The translations under genes were made by a program, and so were the position numbers. Positions 25,857-34,081 of a stretch of DNA of 64,000 bases are shown here, piece after piece (position 1 is the stretch's first letter; each line of letters begins with the position of its first letter). The notes beneath the pieces are model-generated. The model did not search any database, was not told where the DNA came from, and saw only the letters and a list, made by a program, of their open reading frames with translations. The stretch comes from SR-FBR-E99 sp963732365 (GTDB taxonomy: Bacteria; Bacteroidota; Bacteroidia; Bacteroidales; VadinHA17): the NCBI GenBank assembly GCA_963732365.1, contig CAVSZC010000007.1, forward strand, positions 1 through 64,000. The letters run 5' to 3'.

Positions 25857-26342
25857 ATGAAAGAGAGAGAAATAAGGATGACATACAGGGAGTATCCGAA
25901 TACTCAGGATCTGCCTGAAGATGAGCAGATGCTTGTCAGTGAGGCTGTTGCTGCAGCATCAGGTGCCTACGCCCCCTATTCGCGTTTCATGGTCGGAGCA
26001 GCAATGCTTTTTGACGATGGCACGGTCATCAGGGGAGCCAACGTAGAGAATGCTGCCTATCCATCAGGGAGCTGTGCTGAAAAGACGGTGCTCTCATATG
26101 CGATATCCAACTACCCCGGCAAAAAGCCTCTGGCAATAGCTGTTGCAGCCCTGGCGGGAGGAAGGCTTACACTTGAGCCTGTGCCACCGTGCGGCAACTG
26201 CCGTCAGATGCTTCTTGAGGAAGAGAAACGCCAGGGAAGTGATATAAAAGTGATTCTCACAGGTAAAGAAAAAACAATAGTGCTGAAAAACTGTGAGTCA
26301 TTGATGCCTCTCCACTTCACAAAATCCAATCTCCAGCCCTGA
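25857..26342 (+). CDS. cdd: Cytidine deaminase
   Basis: This enzyme converts cytidine and deoxycytidine to uridine forms in pyrimidine salvage. The zinc site is complete: SCAEKT (Cys ligand with catalytic Glu) and PCGNC (two Cys ligands). YSRFMVGAA and NVENAAYPSG are the substrate-binding blocks. At 161 aa from ATG 25857 it fits the homotetrameric class, which uses three Cys as zinc ligands. The frame extends to 25776, but that portion is not family-like. An internal ATG at 25878 is also possible. It ends in a low-complexity GCGCC-rich spacer before the convergent response regulator gene. Confidence 0.92.
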   Translation: MKEREIRMTYREYPNTQDLPEDEQMLVSEAVAAASGAYAPYSRFMVGAAMLFDDGTVIRGANVENAAYPSGSCAEKTVLSYAISNYPGKKPLAIAVAALAGGRLTLEPVPPCGNCRQMLLEEEKRQGSDIKVILTGKEKTIVLKNCESLMPLHFTKSNLQP

Positions 26343-26378
26343 GCGCTGCGCCATGTGCCATGCGCCCTGCGCCCTGCG

Positions 26379-27071
26379 CTATTCCCCTATAACCAGCTGA
26401 AAACCGCTCCCGTGTATATTCTTCAGAGCGATCTGCTGGTCATCACCAAGATACTTTCTGAGCTTGGTGACATAAACATCCATGCTTCTTGCCGTGAAGT
26501 AATCATCAGCACCCCATATCTTCTTCAGGGCAGCCTCACGGCTGACAAGTGAGTTGGGGGCCATGGCAAGCATCTCAAGCAGCTGCCCCTCTTTTGGAGA
26601 GAGCTTCCTCTCTGTGTTACCGATGGTAAGTGTCCTCAGCCTGGCATTGAAGATGAACTTACCGATCTCGTAAATATCCCGTGAGCCATCCTGAATATCA
26701 CGGCGCGAGATGATTGCCTTAATCTTGCAAAGAAGTATGTCAGTGTCAAAAGGCTTGGTGATGTAATCATCGGCTCCTACACCATAACCCTTTAACAGAT
26801 CCTCCTTGAGCTTCTTGGCTGTGAGGAAGATGATGGGGATAACCGAGTTTATGCTTCTTACCTCAGCAGCAATTGTAAATCCGTCGACGTGAGGAAGCAT
26901 CACGTCAAGGATACACAGGTCATAGACTCCCCTGCGGAACACATCTATTGCCATCTTGCCGTCATCGACGAGATCAACGCTGAAGTCATTTATCTCAAGG
27001 TATGACTTCAGTACCGACCCGAAACTCAGGTCATCCTCAACCAGGAAAATCCTTGCAATCTTCTTGCTCAT
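26379..27071 (-). CDS. OmpR-family response regulator (RprY-like)
   Basis: This 230-aa regulator has an N-terminal receiver domain (FLVEDDLSFG acidic pocket; CILDVMLPH with phospho-acceptor Asp about 55; FLTAKK with the conserved Thr and Lys) and a C-terminal winged helix (KLSPKEGQLLEMLAM; AALKKIWG; SMDVYVTKLRKYL). It is coupled to the upstream histidine kinase by a 4-bp overlap. Gene order and sequence resemble RprX/RprY of Bacteroides. The four phased TTAACC-type repeats ahead of the kinase gene (28658-28695) are a good candidate for its own binding site. Confidence 0.93.
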   Translation of the reverse strand: MSKKIARIFLVEDDLSFGSVLKSYLEINDFSVDLVDDGKMAIDVFRRGVYDLCILDVMLPHVDGFTIAAEVRSINSVIPIIFLTAKKLKEDLLKGYGVGADDYITKPFDTDILLCKIKAIISRRDIQDGSRDIYEIGKFIFNARLRTLTIGNTERKLSPKEGQLLEMLAMAPNSLVSREAALKKIWGADDYFTARSMDVYVTKLRKYLGDDQQIALKNIHGSGFQLVIGE

Positions 27072-28618
27072 GCTCTTGCATCTCCGTTATATGGTAAAAA
27101 AACTGAAAACCGGCTGCCCTTTCCCGGCTCGCTTTCGACAGATATGTTACCACCGTGGGCATCTGTTATGGCCTTGGCATAATGCAGTCCCAGCCCGAAA
27201 CCTTTAACATTATGTATGTTGCCCGTCGCCTCACGGTAGAACCGCTCGAAGACACGGCTCTGAACTGCCCGCGACATCCCCTTCCCCTTGTCTTCCACAA
27301 CAATAATTACACCCCTGTCATCTGAAAAGGTACTGACGGTGATCTCCGGAGCACTCTCGGAATATTTGTTGGCATTGTCAAGGAGATTATGTATGACATT
27401 GCGAAGGTGCTCAGCATCACCTCCAATAACGCTCCTTTCAGCATCGAGATGCCGCCTGATCACCCCTCCCCTTTCGGTTACCTGTATCTCAACCGTTTCA
27501 ATAGCCTTCGTTATCACTTCGTGGATGTCTGTCTCGCTGAAATCGAACTCCACCTCATGCCTGTCAAGGGTGGCGATCTGAAGGATCGACTCTACCTGCC
27601 GGTTCATGCGGGCATTTTCCTTCTTGATCATGCCGGCGAAATGCCTGACCTTCTCCTCATCAGATATTACCTTGTTGTTTGTGATGGTGTCAGCGGCAAG
27701 AGAGATGGTGGCAATAGGGGTCTTGAACTCGTGAGTCATGTTGTTGATGAAGTCTGACTTCATCTCTGAAATCTTCTTCTGGGAAATAATAAACCACAGG
27801 CTGAGGGCAAATGTTGAAAGTATGATCAGTGAAAAGAGCCCCGACCCTCCAAGGATAAGTGCAATTGAACCTAGTACATAGTTGGTCTTGTAGGGAAAGA
27901 CGACAGAGACAGTCTCCCCCTTCCTGATTAACCCTTCCGAAAACAGGGTGACCTGGTACGGACTGCTCTTAAACTCTTTCTCTTTAACCTTCGACCAGAT
28001 GCCGTCAGACAGGGTATCACCCCTGATGATTGCAAACTCGAAAGGTGTATTAATCCCTGAAGCCACCAGCTCCCCCTTCAGCGTCCGGGTCAGTTCTTCC
28101 TTGTCAATTTCAAGTTCCTTCTCCCATACAAACATCTCGGTGATAAGCTGGTTGCTCATAGACTGAAACTCGCCCGCCCTCCGTTGCATCCATTGCATGT
28201 ACTCATCTGAGTCAATTACCACCTCCTGCTGTGCCACAGTGCCGGCAGCATCACGTGCGACCTTCATCCTGACAGGCGGATCGTTGTTGGTGGTGACTAC
28301 TATCTCAACTGAATCCTTATCCGAGACAGAAGAACTTTCAATGGTCAGGCTTCCCGAGAAGCGGCTTTGCATGTTGCCCTGATGCTGCAGCTGCGGTGAT
28401 GACGGATAACCACTGATAAGCATTTGATTGAGGAAGTTCATGCGGCGCGATGACTCCATCGACCTCGCAGTGTTACGCAGGCTGTTTATTACAAAAAAGT
28501 CGAACTGATCATTCCTGACCTTAATGGCATTGCCAATCCAGGTCACCTGAACCCAGATGATCCCACCGAGGGATAAAGCCATTAATAGTATCAGCCCTAC
28601 GAATTTCCTTCTGTTCAT
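27068..28618 (-). CDS. Sensor histidine kinase (RprX-like)
   Basis: This 516-aa membrane kinase has an N-terminal membrane segment (FVGLILLMALSLGGIIWVQV), a sensor domain of about 220 residues outside the membrane and a second segment (IALILGGSGLFSLIILSTF). The H-box NNMTHEFKTPIATIS follows (phospho-His about residue 295), and then the ATPase domain with LLDNANKYS (N-box), DKGKGM (G1) and GFGLGLHYAK (G2). It should autophosphorylate and pass the phosphate to the response regulator, whose gene it overlaps by 4 bp. The stimulus is not known. Direct repeats of a TTAACC type sit 40-77 bp before its start codon. Confidence 0.93.
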   Translation of the reverse strand: MNRRKFVGLILLMALSLGGIIWVQVTWIGNAIKVRNDQFDFFVINSLRNTARSMESSRRMNFLNQMLISGYPSSPQLQHQGNMQSRFSGSLTIESSSVSDKDSVEIVVTTNNDPPVRMKVARDAAGTVAQQEVVIDSDEYMQWMQRRAGEFQSMSNQLITEMFVWEKELEIDKEELTRTLKGELVASGINTPFEFAIIRGDTLSDGIWSKVKEKEFKSSPYQVTLFSEGLIRKGETVSVVFPYKTNYVLGSIALILGGSGLFSLIILSTFALSLWFIISQKKISEMKSDFINNMTHEFKTPIATISLAADTITNNKVISDEEKVRHFAGMIKKENARMNRQVESILQIATLDRHEVEFDFSETDIHEVITKAIETVEIQVTERGGVIRRHLDAERSVIGGDAEHLRNVIHNLLDNANKYSESAPEITVSTFSDDRGVIIVVEDKGKGMSRAVQSRVFERFYREATGNIHNVKGFGLGLHYAKAITDAHGGNISVESEPGKGSRFSVFLPYNGDARA

Positions 28619-28657
28619 GTCACAAAATTATATATATAAATAAGTCCTGAAGACGTT

Positions 28658-28695
28658 TTAACTTTTTGTTAACCCGTTTTAACCTGACTTTAACC
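28658..28695 (-). promoter_or_regulatory. Four phased TTAAC[CT] repeats, putative response-regulator site
   Basis: TTAACT begins at 28658 and TTAACC at 28669, 28679 and 28690. Spacings are 11, 10 and 11 bp, one helical turn each. OmpR/PhoB-type regulators bind tandem direct repeats at this spacing. The block lies between the start of the kinase gene and a divergent small transcription unit, so it could control both. Confidence 0.55.
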
Positions 28696-28715
28696 ACATG
28701 CCTGTTTTTATGAAT

Positions 28716-28723
28716 TATTTTTG
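28716..28723 (+). promoter_or_regulatory. Candidate -7 box for the small gene at 28792
   Basis: TATTTTTG matches the Bacteroidetes TAnnTTTG -7 element on the plus strand. No clear TTTG is seen 19 bp upstream, where the TTAACC repeats lie instead. An activator-dependent promoter would look like this, but that is an inference. Confidence 0.35.
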
Positions 28724-28791
28724 TAGCATAAATCTTTGGCACATGGTTCGGATTGAGAAGTACACTGTGATAATAACAAACGGAGCGGTTG

Positions 28792-28911
28792 ATGCCGAAG
28801 AAAAAGATAAAAGAGACAGACCTCATTCTTGCAGAGGTAAAAATGATACAGGGAATTAAACAGTATTTTTTTCTGCTGCAGATGCCCACGACTCGGGTGC
28901 AGCATTCATAG
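28792..28911 (+). CDS. Possible small protein, 39 aa
   Basis: This short frame starts ATG-CCG-AAG with a basic N-terminus (MPKKKIKETDLILAEV), continues with a plausible helix (KMIQGIKQYFFLLQ) and ends at TAG 28911. It is followed after 34 bp by a strong intrinsic terminator on the same strand, and no other plus-strand gene precedes that terminator. Some transcript must therefore end there, either this small gene or an RNA. I know no family for it. It is divergent from the RprXY-like operon across the phased repeats, so it may be a target of that system. Confidence 0.4.
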   Translation: MPKKKIKETDLILAEVKMIQGIKQYFFLLQMPTTRVQHS

Positions 28912-28945
28912 GTTGGGTTTTAGGTTAGTTTTAGGTTAGGTTGGG
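28912..28945. repeat. TTAGGTTAG-type low-complexity repeat
   Basis: The stretch GGTTGGGTTTTAGG and following bases repeat GGTTNG/TTTTAGG units without a gap. A related AACCCTAACCTAAA lies after xseB at about 37234. Such runs are common behind genes in this phylum, and their role is not known to me. Confidence 0.45.
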
Positions 28946-28979
28946 AAGAGACGCGGCAGAGGCGTCTCTTCTTTTTTTT
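28946..28979 (+). terminator. Strong intrinsic terminator
   Basis: AAGAGACGC pairs perfectly with GCGTCTCTT around a 7-nt loop and is followed by a long T-run on the plus strand. The neighbouring pseudouridine synthase ends just to the right on the other strand, where no T-run follows the hairpin, so the signal serves a plus-strand transcript from the 28.7-28.9 kb interval. Confidence 0.8.
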
Positions 28980-28985
28980 GGGCCA

Positions 28986-29672
28986 TCATATCTCGGAAAA
29001 GAGCCGCCATACCTTATCCTCGGGAAGAGGAGCTTCAACATTTATTTCCTCCTTCTTTACCGGATGGATGAACGAGATGCGCCGTGCATGAAGAGATATG
29101 CCTCCTCCTTCATTTGATCTTTTCGATCCGTACTTCAGGTCACCCCTGACAGGACATCCCGCAGCAGCCAGCTGTGCCCTGATCTGATGGTGCCTGCCGG
29201 TCTGCAGATCAATCTCAACCAGGTAAAAGCTTGAAGAGCGACCAATGATGCGGTATGATAGGGTTGCCTCCTTTGATCCCTTCACCTCCTTATCATATAC
29301 ATACGATTTGTTCTGCTGCTCGTTCTTCTTGAGGAAGTTGCGCAACACCCCCTCTTCAGCGGGCGGACGCTCGGTGACGATCGCCCAGTAACTCTTCTTC
29401 ACATCCCTGGTCCTGAAGAGCTCGCTCAGACGTGTAAGGGCCTTCGATGTGCGTGCATAGATGACACATCCGCTCACCGGCCTGTCGAGACGATGCACGA
29501 CACCGAGAAAGACATCCCCGGGCTTATTGTACTTCTCCCTTATATATTGCTTTACAGCAGCGTCAAGCGGCTCATCGCCGGTGCTGTCACCCTGAACCAG
29601 ATCAGAGGAGCGCTTGTTAACAATAATTAAATGATTGTCTTCGTATAATACTGACGGTCCGTTCTTTCCCAT
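28986..29672 (-). CDS. RluA-family RNA pseudouridine synthase
   Basis: This enzyme of 228 aa isomerises uridine to pseudouridine in rRNA or tRNA. The catalytic motif GVVHRLDRPVSGCVI is complete (Asp in HRLD). TGRHHQIRAQLAAAGCP is the second family signature and is followed by GDLKYG. There is no N-terminal S4 domain, so it belongs to the short RluA/RluC-like group; the exact target uridine cannot be told. It begins directly after the panB stop with no spacer, so the two are one operon. Confidence 0.92.
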   Translation of the reverse strand: MGKNGPSVLYEDNHLIIVNKRSSDLVQGDSTGDEPLDAAVKQYIREKYNKPGDVFLGVVHRLDRPVSGCVIYARTSKALTRLSELFRTRDVKKSYWAIVTERPPAEEGVLRNFLKKNEQQNKSYVYDKEVKGSKEATLSYRIIGRSSSFYLVEIDLQTGRHHQIRAQLAAAGCPVRGDLKYGSKRSNEGGGISLHARRISFIHPVKKEEINVEAPLPEDKVWRLFSEI

Positions 29673-30488
29673 TTAATACTGCTCCTTTTCGTTCGGGAAA
29701 TCGCGTGATCTCACGTCTGCTATGTAATGCTGCACCGCACCCTTGATCTCGTCATGCAGGTTATGATACCTTCTCAGGAAGCGCGGTGAGAACTCCAGGT
29801 TCAGACCCAGCATGTCATGCAGGACGAGAACCTGACCGTCAACCTGAGGCCCGGCACCTATTCCTATCACAGGAACCTTTACCATCTCAGATACCTCCCC
29901 TGCCAGCGCGGCAGGGATCTTTTCAACCACAATGGCAAAACACCCTGCCTTCTCGATGATCAGAGCATCCTCCTTCAGCTTCCTCGCCTCCTCCTCTTCC
30001 TTCGCCCGAACGACATAGGTCCCGAACTTGTGTATCGACTGCGGCGTCAGCCCCAGATGACCCATGACAGGGATCCCGGCTGAGAGTATCCTTTCAATCG
30101 ATTCGGCAATCTCACGCCCTCCCTCCATCTTGACAGCGCTGGCACCGGTCTCCTTCATGATCCTGATGGCTGAGGCAAGCGCTTCACGTGAGTTGCCCTG
30201 ATATGTTCCAAAGGGGAGGTCCACAACCACAAGAGCCCTCCTGACACCCCTTACCACAGAGGCAGCATGATAGATCATGTTGTCGAGAGTGATCGGCAGC
30301 GTGGTTTCAAAGCCCGCCATCACATTGGATGCCGAGTCACCAACGAGGATGATGTCAATACCTGACTCATCAAGTATCCTCGCCATCGAAAAGTCATACC
30401 CGGTAAGCATGGCTATCTTCTCGCCCTTGAGCTTCATCTCAACAAGCACATGGGTGGTTATCTTCTTAACAACTTTGTGTACTGACAT
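29673..30488 (-). CDS. panB: Ketopantoate hydroxymethyltransferase
   Basis: The enzyme adds a hydroxymethyl group from methylene-tetrahydrofolate to 2-ketoisovalerate, the first step of pantothenate synthesis. The family blocks are all present: MLTGYDFSMA, LVGDSASNVMAGFETTLP (metal-binding Asp), VDLPFGTYQ, AVKMEGG, GHLGLTPQS and GIGAGPQVDGQVLVLHDMLG. I start it at ATG 30488 (MSVHKVVKKITTH); a start two codons upstream is equally readable. It is the first gene of a two-gene operon with the pseudouridine synthase. Confidence 0.95.
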   Translation of the reverse strand: MSVHKVVKKITTHVLVEMKLKGEKIAMLTGYDFSMARILDESGIDIILVGDSASNVMAGFETTLPITLDNMIYHAASVVRGVRRALVVVDLPFGTYQGNSREALASAIRIMKETGASAVKMEGGREIAESIERILSAGIPVMGHLGLTPQSIHKFGTYVVRAKEEEEARKLKEDALIIEKAGCFAIVVEKIPAALAGEVSEMVKVPVIGIGAGPQVDGQVLVLHDMLGLNLEFSPRFLRRYHNLHDEIKGAVQHYIADVRSRDFPNEKEQY

Positions 30489-30512
30489 GACCATTTATAT
30501 TATTGCCGGAGA

Positions 30513-30520
30513 CAAAGCTA
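30513..30520 (-). promoter_or_regulatory. panB: Candidate -7 box for panB
   Basis: On the minus strand TAGCTTTG matches TAnnTTTG about 25 bp before the panB start. The -33 position, 19 bp upstream, reads ATGC and is a poor match to TTTG. Confidence 0.4.
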
Positions 30521-30558
30521 CGAAATAAGAGGAAGAGTTGCATGGAATCACTTTTATT

Positions 30559-30582
30559 TGACATTATACTGCCTTTTTGTCA
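30559..30582 (+). promoter_or_regulatory. TGACA/TGTCA dyad upstream of dnaK
   Basis: TGACA and TGTCA are separated by 14 bp in the 236-bp space between panB and dnaK. The dyad is a candidate heat-shock control site. I could not assign a -33/-7 pair for dnaK with confidence. Confidence 0.3.
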
Positions 30583-30724
30583 TACTGATAAAAACCGTTT
30601 GGGGATTACTTATCAATTTATCATGACAGAATTTCATTACTGAGCCTTCATTAAGACGGTGGCATAGACATTGTCATAAGGAGAAATATCAGTAACGGAA
30701 GCATAAAAAACTAAATATATCAAA

Positions 30725-32653
30725 ATGGGAAAAATTATCGGTATTGACCTTGGAACTACAAACTCATGCGTCTCAGTAATGGAGGGCAATGAGCCTGTGG
30801 TTATACCAAACAGTGAAGGCAAAAGGACCACCCCGTCGGTGGTGGCGTTCCTCGAGAACGGCGAGCGCAAGGTAGGAGACCCTGCCAAGAGACAGGCTAT
30901 CACCAACCCTCGCAAGACCGTCTCTTCAATCAAGAGATTCATGGGCAGGAGCTATGACGAGGTTACCAATGAGATGAAGAAACTCACCTATGAGGTTATA
31001 CGCGGTGACAATAACACCCCCAGGGTGAAGATAGATGACCGTAACTATTCTCCACAGGAGATCTCTGCCATCGTTCTTCAGAAGATGAAGAAGACCGCTG
31101 AGGATTACCTTGGTCAGGAAGTTACTGAAGCCGTCATAACTGTCCCCGCTTACTTCAACGATTCTCAGCGTCAGGCCACAAAAGAGGCAGGCGAGATCGC
31201 AGGACTGAAAGTAAAGAGGATCATCAACGAGCCGACGGCAGCATCACTTGCATATGGCCTTGACAAGAAGTCACAGGATCTTAAGATAGCCGTATTCGAC
31301 CTGGGAGGCGGCACATTTGACATTTCAATACTGGAGCTTGGTGACGGCGTCTTCGAGGTTAAGTCAACCAACGGAGACACACACCTCGGCGGCGATGACT
31401 TTGACAACCTTGTCATAGACTGGCTGGCAGACGAGTTTCAGAAAGAAGAAGGGATCGACCTGCGCAAGGACCCGATGGCCCTGCAGAGACTCAAAGAGGC
31501 TGCGGAGAAGGCAAAGATAGAGCTCTCAAGCACATCGAATACGGAGATCAATCTCCCCTATATCATGCCTGTAAACGGAATACCCAAGCACCTTGTCAAG
31601 AATCTATCAAGGGCTCAGTTCGAGAAACTCACTGACAAGCTCATCAACTCAGTGATCGAACCGTGCCGCAAGGCTCTCGATGACGCAGGTATGAAGACAT
31701 CGGATATTGACGAGGTTCTGCTTGTTGGAGGATCAACACGTATCCCTGCCATTCAGCAGGTAGTCGAGAAGTTTTTCGGCAAGGCACCTTCAAAGGGGGT
31801 GAACCCTGACGAGGTAGTTGCCGTAGGCGCTGCAATACAGGGCGGCGTTCTCACCGGTGAGGTGAAGGATGTGCTGCTGCTTGACGTCACTCCGCTATCC
31901 CTTGGCATTGAGACCATGGGAGGCGTTATGACGAGACTGATCGAGTCAAACACAACCATCCCGACAAGAAAGACCGAGACCTTCACCACCGCCAGCGACA
32001 GCCAGCCGTCAGTGGAGATACATGTACTGCAGGGAGAGAGACCTATGGCCTCAGGCAATAAGACCATCGGCCGGTTCCATCTTGACGGCATACCGCCAGC
32101 CCCCAGAGGAATACCTCAGATAGAGGTAACCTTCGATATCGATGCGAACGGTATCCTCCATGTCTCGGCAAAAGACAGGGGAACAGGCAAGGAACAAAGG
32201 ATACGTATCGAAGCCTCATCAGGACTGAGCGACGATGAGATACGCCGTATGCGCGAAGAGGCTAAAGCCAATGAGAATGCCGACAAGACCGCCAGGGAGA
32301 TGGCTGACAAGGTTAATGCTGCCGACAGCATGATCTTCCAGACAGAAAAACAGCTTAAGGAGTTTGGCGACAAGATACCGTCTGACAAGAGAGGCCGCAT
32401 CGAGACAGCCCTCAGCTCACTGCGCGAAGCTCACAAGAACAGGGACGTAGCGGCAATAGACAGCACACTGGCAGAGATAAATGCCGCATGGCAGGCCGCC
32501 TCTGAAGATATGTACAAAGCCTCACAGGGTGCCGGACAACAGGCAGGCCCACAGGCAGGCCCACAGGCAGGCCAAACAGGCGGTGACGCCTCCGGCGGCA
32601 AACAGGGTGGCGAAGAACAGGTGACCGACGTCGATTTCGAAGAGGTTAAGTAA
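30725..32653 (+). CDS. dnaK: Chaperone DnaK (Hsp70)
   Basis: This ATP-driven chaperone of 642 aa covers the full family length. The N-terminal ATPase opens IIGIDLGTTNSCVSVMEG and shows AVITVPAYFNDSQRQAT, AVFDLGGGTFDISIL and LLVGGSTRIPAIQ. The substrate-binding domain follows (LLDVTPLSLGIETMGGVMT), then a helical lid and a Gly/Gln/Pro repeat tail (QAGPQAGPQAGQ) before the usual acidic end VTDVDFEEVK. No dnaJ or grpE lies beside it, so it is a single-gene unit. A hairpin follows the stop after about 20 bp. Confidence 0.98.
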   Translation: MGKIIGIDLGTTNSCVSVMEGNEPVVIPNSEGKRTTPSVVAFLENGERKVGDPAKRQAITNPRKTVSSIKRFMGRSYDEVTNEMKKLTYEVIRGDNNTPRVKIDDRNYSPQEISAIVLQKMKKTAEDYLGQEVTEAVITVPAYFNDSQRQATKEAGEIAGLKVKRIINEPTAASLAYGLDKKSQDLKIAVFDLGGGTFDISILELGDGVFEVKSTNGDTHLGGDDFDNLVIDWLADEFQKEEGIDLRKDPMALQRLKEAAEKAKIELSSTSNTEINLPYIMPVNGIPKHLVKNLSRAQFEKLTDKLINSVIEPCRKALDDAGMKTSDIDEVLLVGGSTRIPAIQQVVEKFFGKAPSKGVNPDEVVAVGAAIQGGVLTGEVKDVLLLDVTPLSLGIETMGGVMTRLIESNTTIPTRKTETFTTASDSQPSVEIHVLQGERPMASGNKTIGRFHLDGIPPAPRGIPQIEVTFDIDANGILHVSAKDRGTGKEQRIRIEASSGLSDDEIRRMREEAKANENADKTAREMADKVNAADSMIFQTEKQLKEFGDKIPSDKRGRIETALSSLREAHKNRDVAAIDSTLAEINAAWQAASEDMYKASQGAGQQAGPQAGPQAGQTGGDASGGKQGGEEQVTDVDFEEVK

Positions 32654-32672
32654 AGATAACAGCAGCAATGCC

Positions 32673-32704
32673 AGAGCCGCCACGGGAATTCCCGCGGCGG
32701 CTCT
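32673..32704 (+). terminator. Hairpin after dnaK
   Basis: AGAGCCGCC pairs with GGCGGCTCT, with a GGGAATTCCC palindrome continuing the stem inside. A short TCTTCATTT follows, so this is a weak intrinsic terminator for dnaK. Confidence 0.7.
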
Positions 32705-32739
32705 TCATTTAAGTTTAAAAATCACGGGTAAAATTATTT

Positions 32740-33260
32740 GACCCTCTACAAGGGTCTATTAAAATGATTGCATTCAATTCTACAATAATTCGATGATCTA
32801 CGATCATCTCATTATAGATATGCAGAGCATATTGCGTCATAATCCAAAAGCCTTTTTCTGATCTTCGCAGAAGATCAAATTATTATTCTGCCAAAATAAG
32901 CCCGATGATCTGCGATCATCTCATTATGAATTGCTGAGGACATTCCGTGATACCTCCCTGTTTCTTCTATGATCTTCGTAGAAGATCAAATTATTATTCT
33001 GCCAAAATAAGCCGATGATCTGCGATCATCTCATTATAGATATGCAGAGCATATTGCGTCATAATCCAAAAGCCTTTTTCTGATCTTCGCAGAAGATCAA
33101 ATTATTATTCTGCCAAAATAAGCCCGATGATCTGCGATCATCTCATTATGAATTGCTCAGGACATTCCGTGATACCTCCCTGTTTCTTCTATGATCTTCG
33201 TAGAAGATCATATTATTGTAGAAATGTGCGTTTAAGTATGGAGGATGGTCGTAGACCATC
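32740..33260. repeat. Array of ten related 17-bp palindromes, including a duplicated 198-bp block
   Basis: Palindromes lie at 32740, 32792, 32860, 32904, 32971, 33014, 33082, 33126, 33193 and 33244. Nine fit GATnnTC-TRC-GAnnATC or its complement, with arms GATGATC, GATCTTC or GATGGTC each matched by its own complementary arm. The first (GACCCT...AGGGTC) is a diverged member. Block 32791-32988 recurs almost base for base at 33013-33210. Within a block, spacings alternate near 68 and 44 bp. No gene lies in this 650-bp stretch between dnaK and the next operon. The function is unknown; it is REP/BIME-like in appearance. Confidence 0.85.
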
Positions 33261-33304
33261 AAATAATCAACGCTTGTTATTATCTTAGCGAATAATTAAT
33301 CCCG

Positions 33305-34081
33305 ATGAAAACAGGTATCCTCATTTCAGCTTTAATCATTTGGCTGCCATTTCTTTGCCATTCCCAGAATCTGACCGATTCAACCGGCAGAAAACAGGGG
33401 CCGTGGATAAAAAAGTATCCCAACGGCAAAACTATGTATGAAGCCACATTCAGGGATGACAAACCTGTTGGACTTTTCAAAAGATATGATGCCGACGGTA
33501 ACCCTCAGTCTGAACTGACCTACAACGAAAAAAACGATGAGGTAAAGGCTGTCTTCTTCTACCCTGACGGACGAAAAGCAGGTGAAGGAACTTACATAAA
33601 CAGAAAGAAAGAGGGCCCATGGAGATTCTATCCGTCAACGGAACCTCAATACATGATAGGCGAGGAATATTATCACAATGACGTTAAACACGGCCTGGCC
33701 CGCAAGTTTCACCCTGACGGTACCCTGGCGGAGAGTATCACCTGGGACAACGGCAAGAGGACAGGAGGATGGATGCAATATTACCCAGATGGCAAAATAT
33801 CACTCAGGGCTGAATATATCGACGGCAAACTGAACGGCCCTTTTTCATTCTACCATCCCAACGGAAAACTGCAGTTTGAAGGCAAGTATAAAGATGACTT
33901 CCGCGACGGAGACTGGATGGTATTCAATGAAGACGGCTCACTCAAACAGGTGATGGTTTACAGGCAGGGGCGACTGTCTGATCCGCAATATTCCGAGAAA
34001 GAGACAGAGTTTCTCGATGAGCTTGAGAAAAACAGGGGCAAAATAAAGATCCCGGATATCAGCGGCAACATAATCAAGTGA
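33305..34081 (+). CDS. Secreted YwqK-like repeat protein
   Basis: The 258-aa protein has a signal peptide (ILISALIIWLPFLCHSQ) and then about seven copies of a MORN-variant repeat (for example NGKLQFEGKYKDDFRDGDW and PNGKTMYEATFRDDKPVG). Databases often call such proteins YwqK family antitoxin. That name comes from a distant Bacillus gene and says little about function here. The repeats should form a beta-sheet ribbon, outside the cytoplasm. It is the first gene of an operon with the subtilase and xseAB, overlapping the subtilase start by one base. Confidence 0.8.
   Translation: MKTGILISALIIWLPFLCHSQNLTDSTGRKQGPWIKKYPNGKTMYEATFRDDKPVGLFKRYDADGNPQSELTYNEKNDEVKAVFFYPDGRKAGEGTYINRKKEGPWRFYPSTEPQYMIGEEYYHNDVKHGLARKFHPDGTLAESITWDNGKRTGGWMQYYPDGKISLRAEYIDGKLNGPFSFYHPNGKLQFEGKYKDDFRDGDWMVFNEDGSLKQVMVYRQGRLSDPQYSEKETEFLDELEKNRGKIKIPDISGNIIK

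Noticed and set aside
32740..33260. CRISPR array
   Set aside because: The spacers between palindromes are themselves repeated, spacing alternates near 68 and 44 bp, and no cas genes are present.
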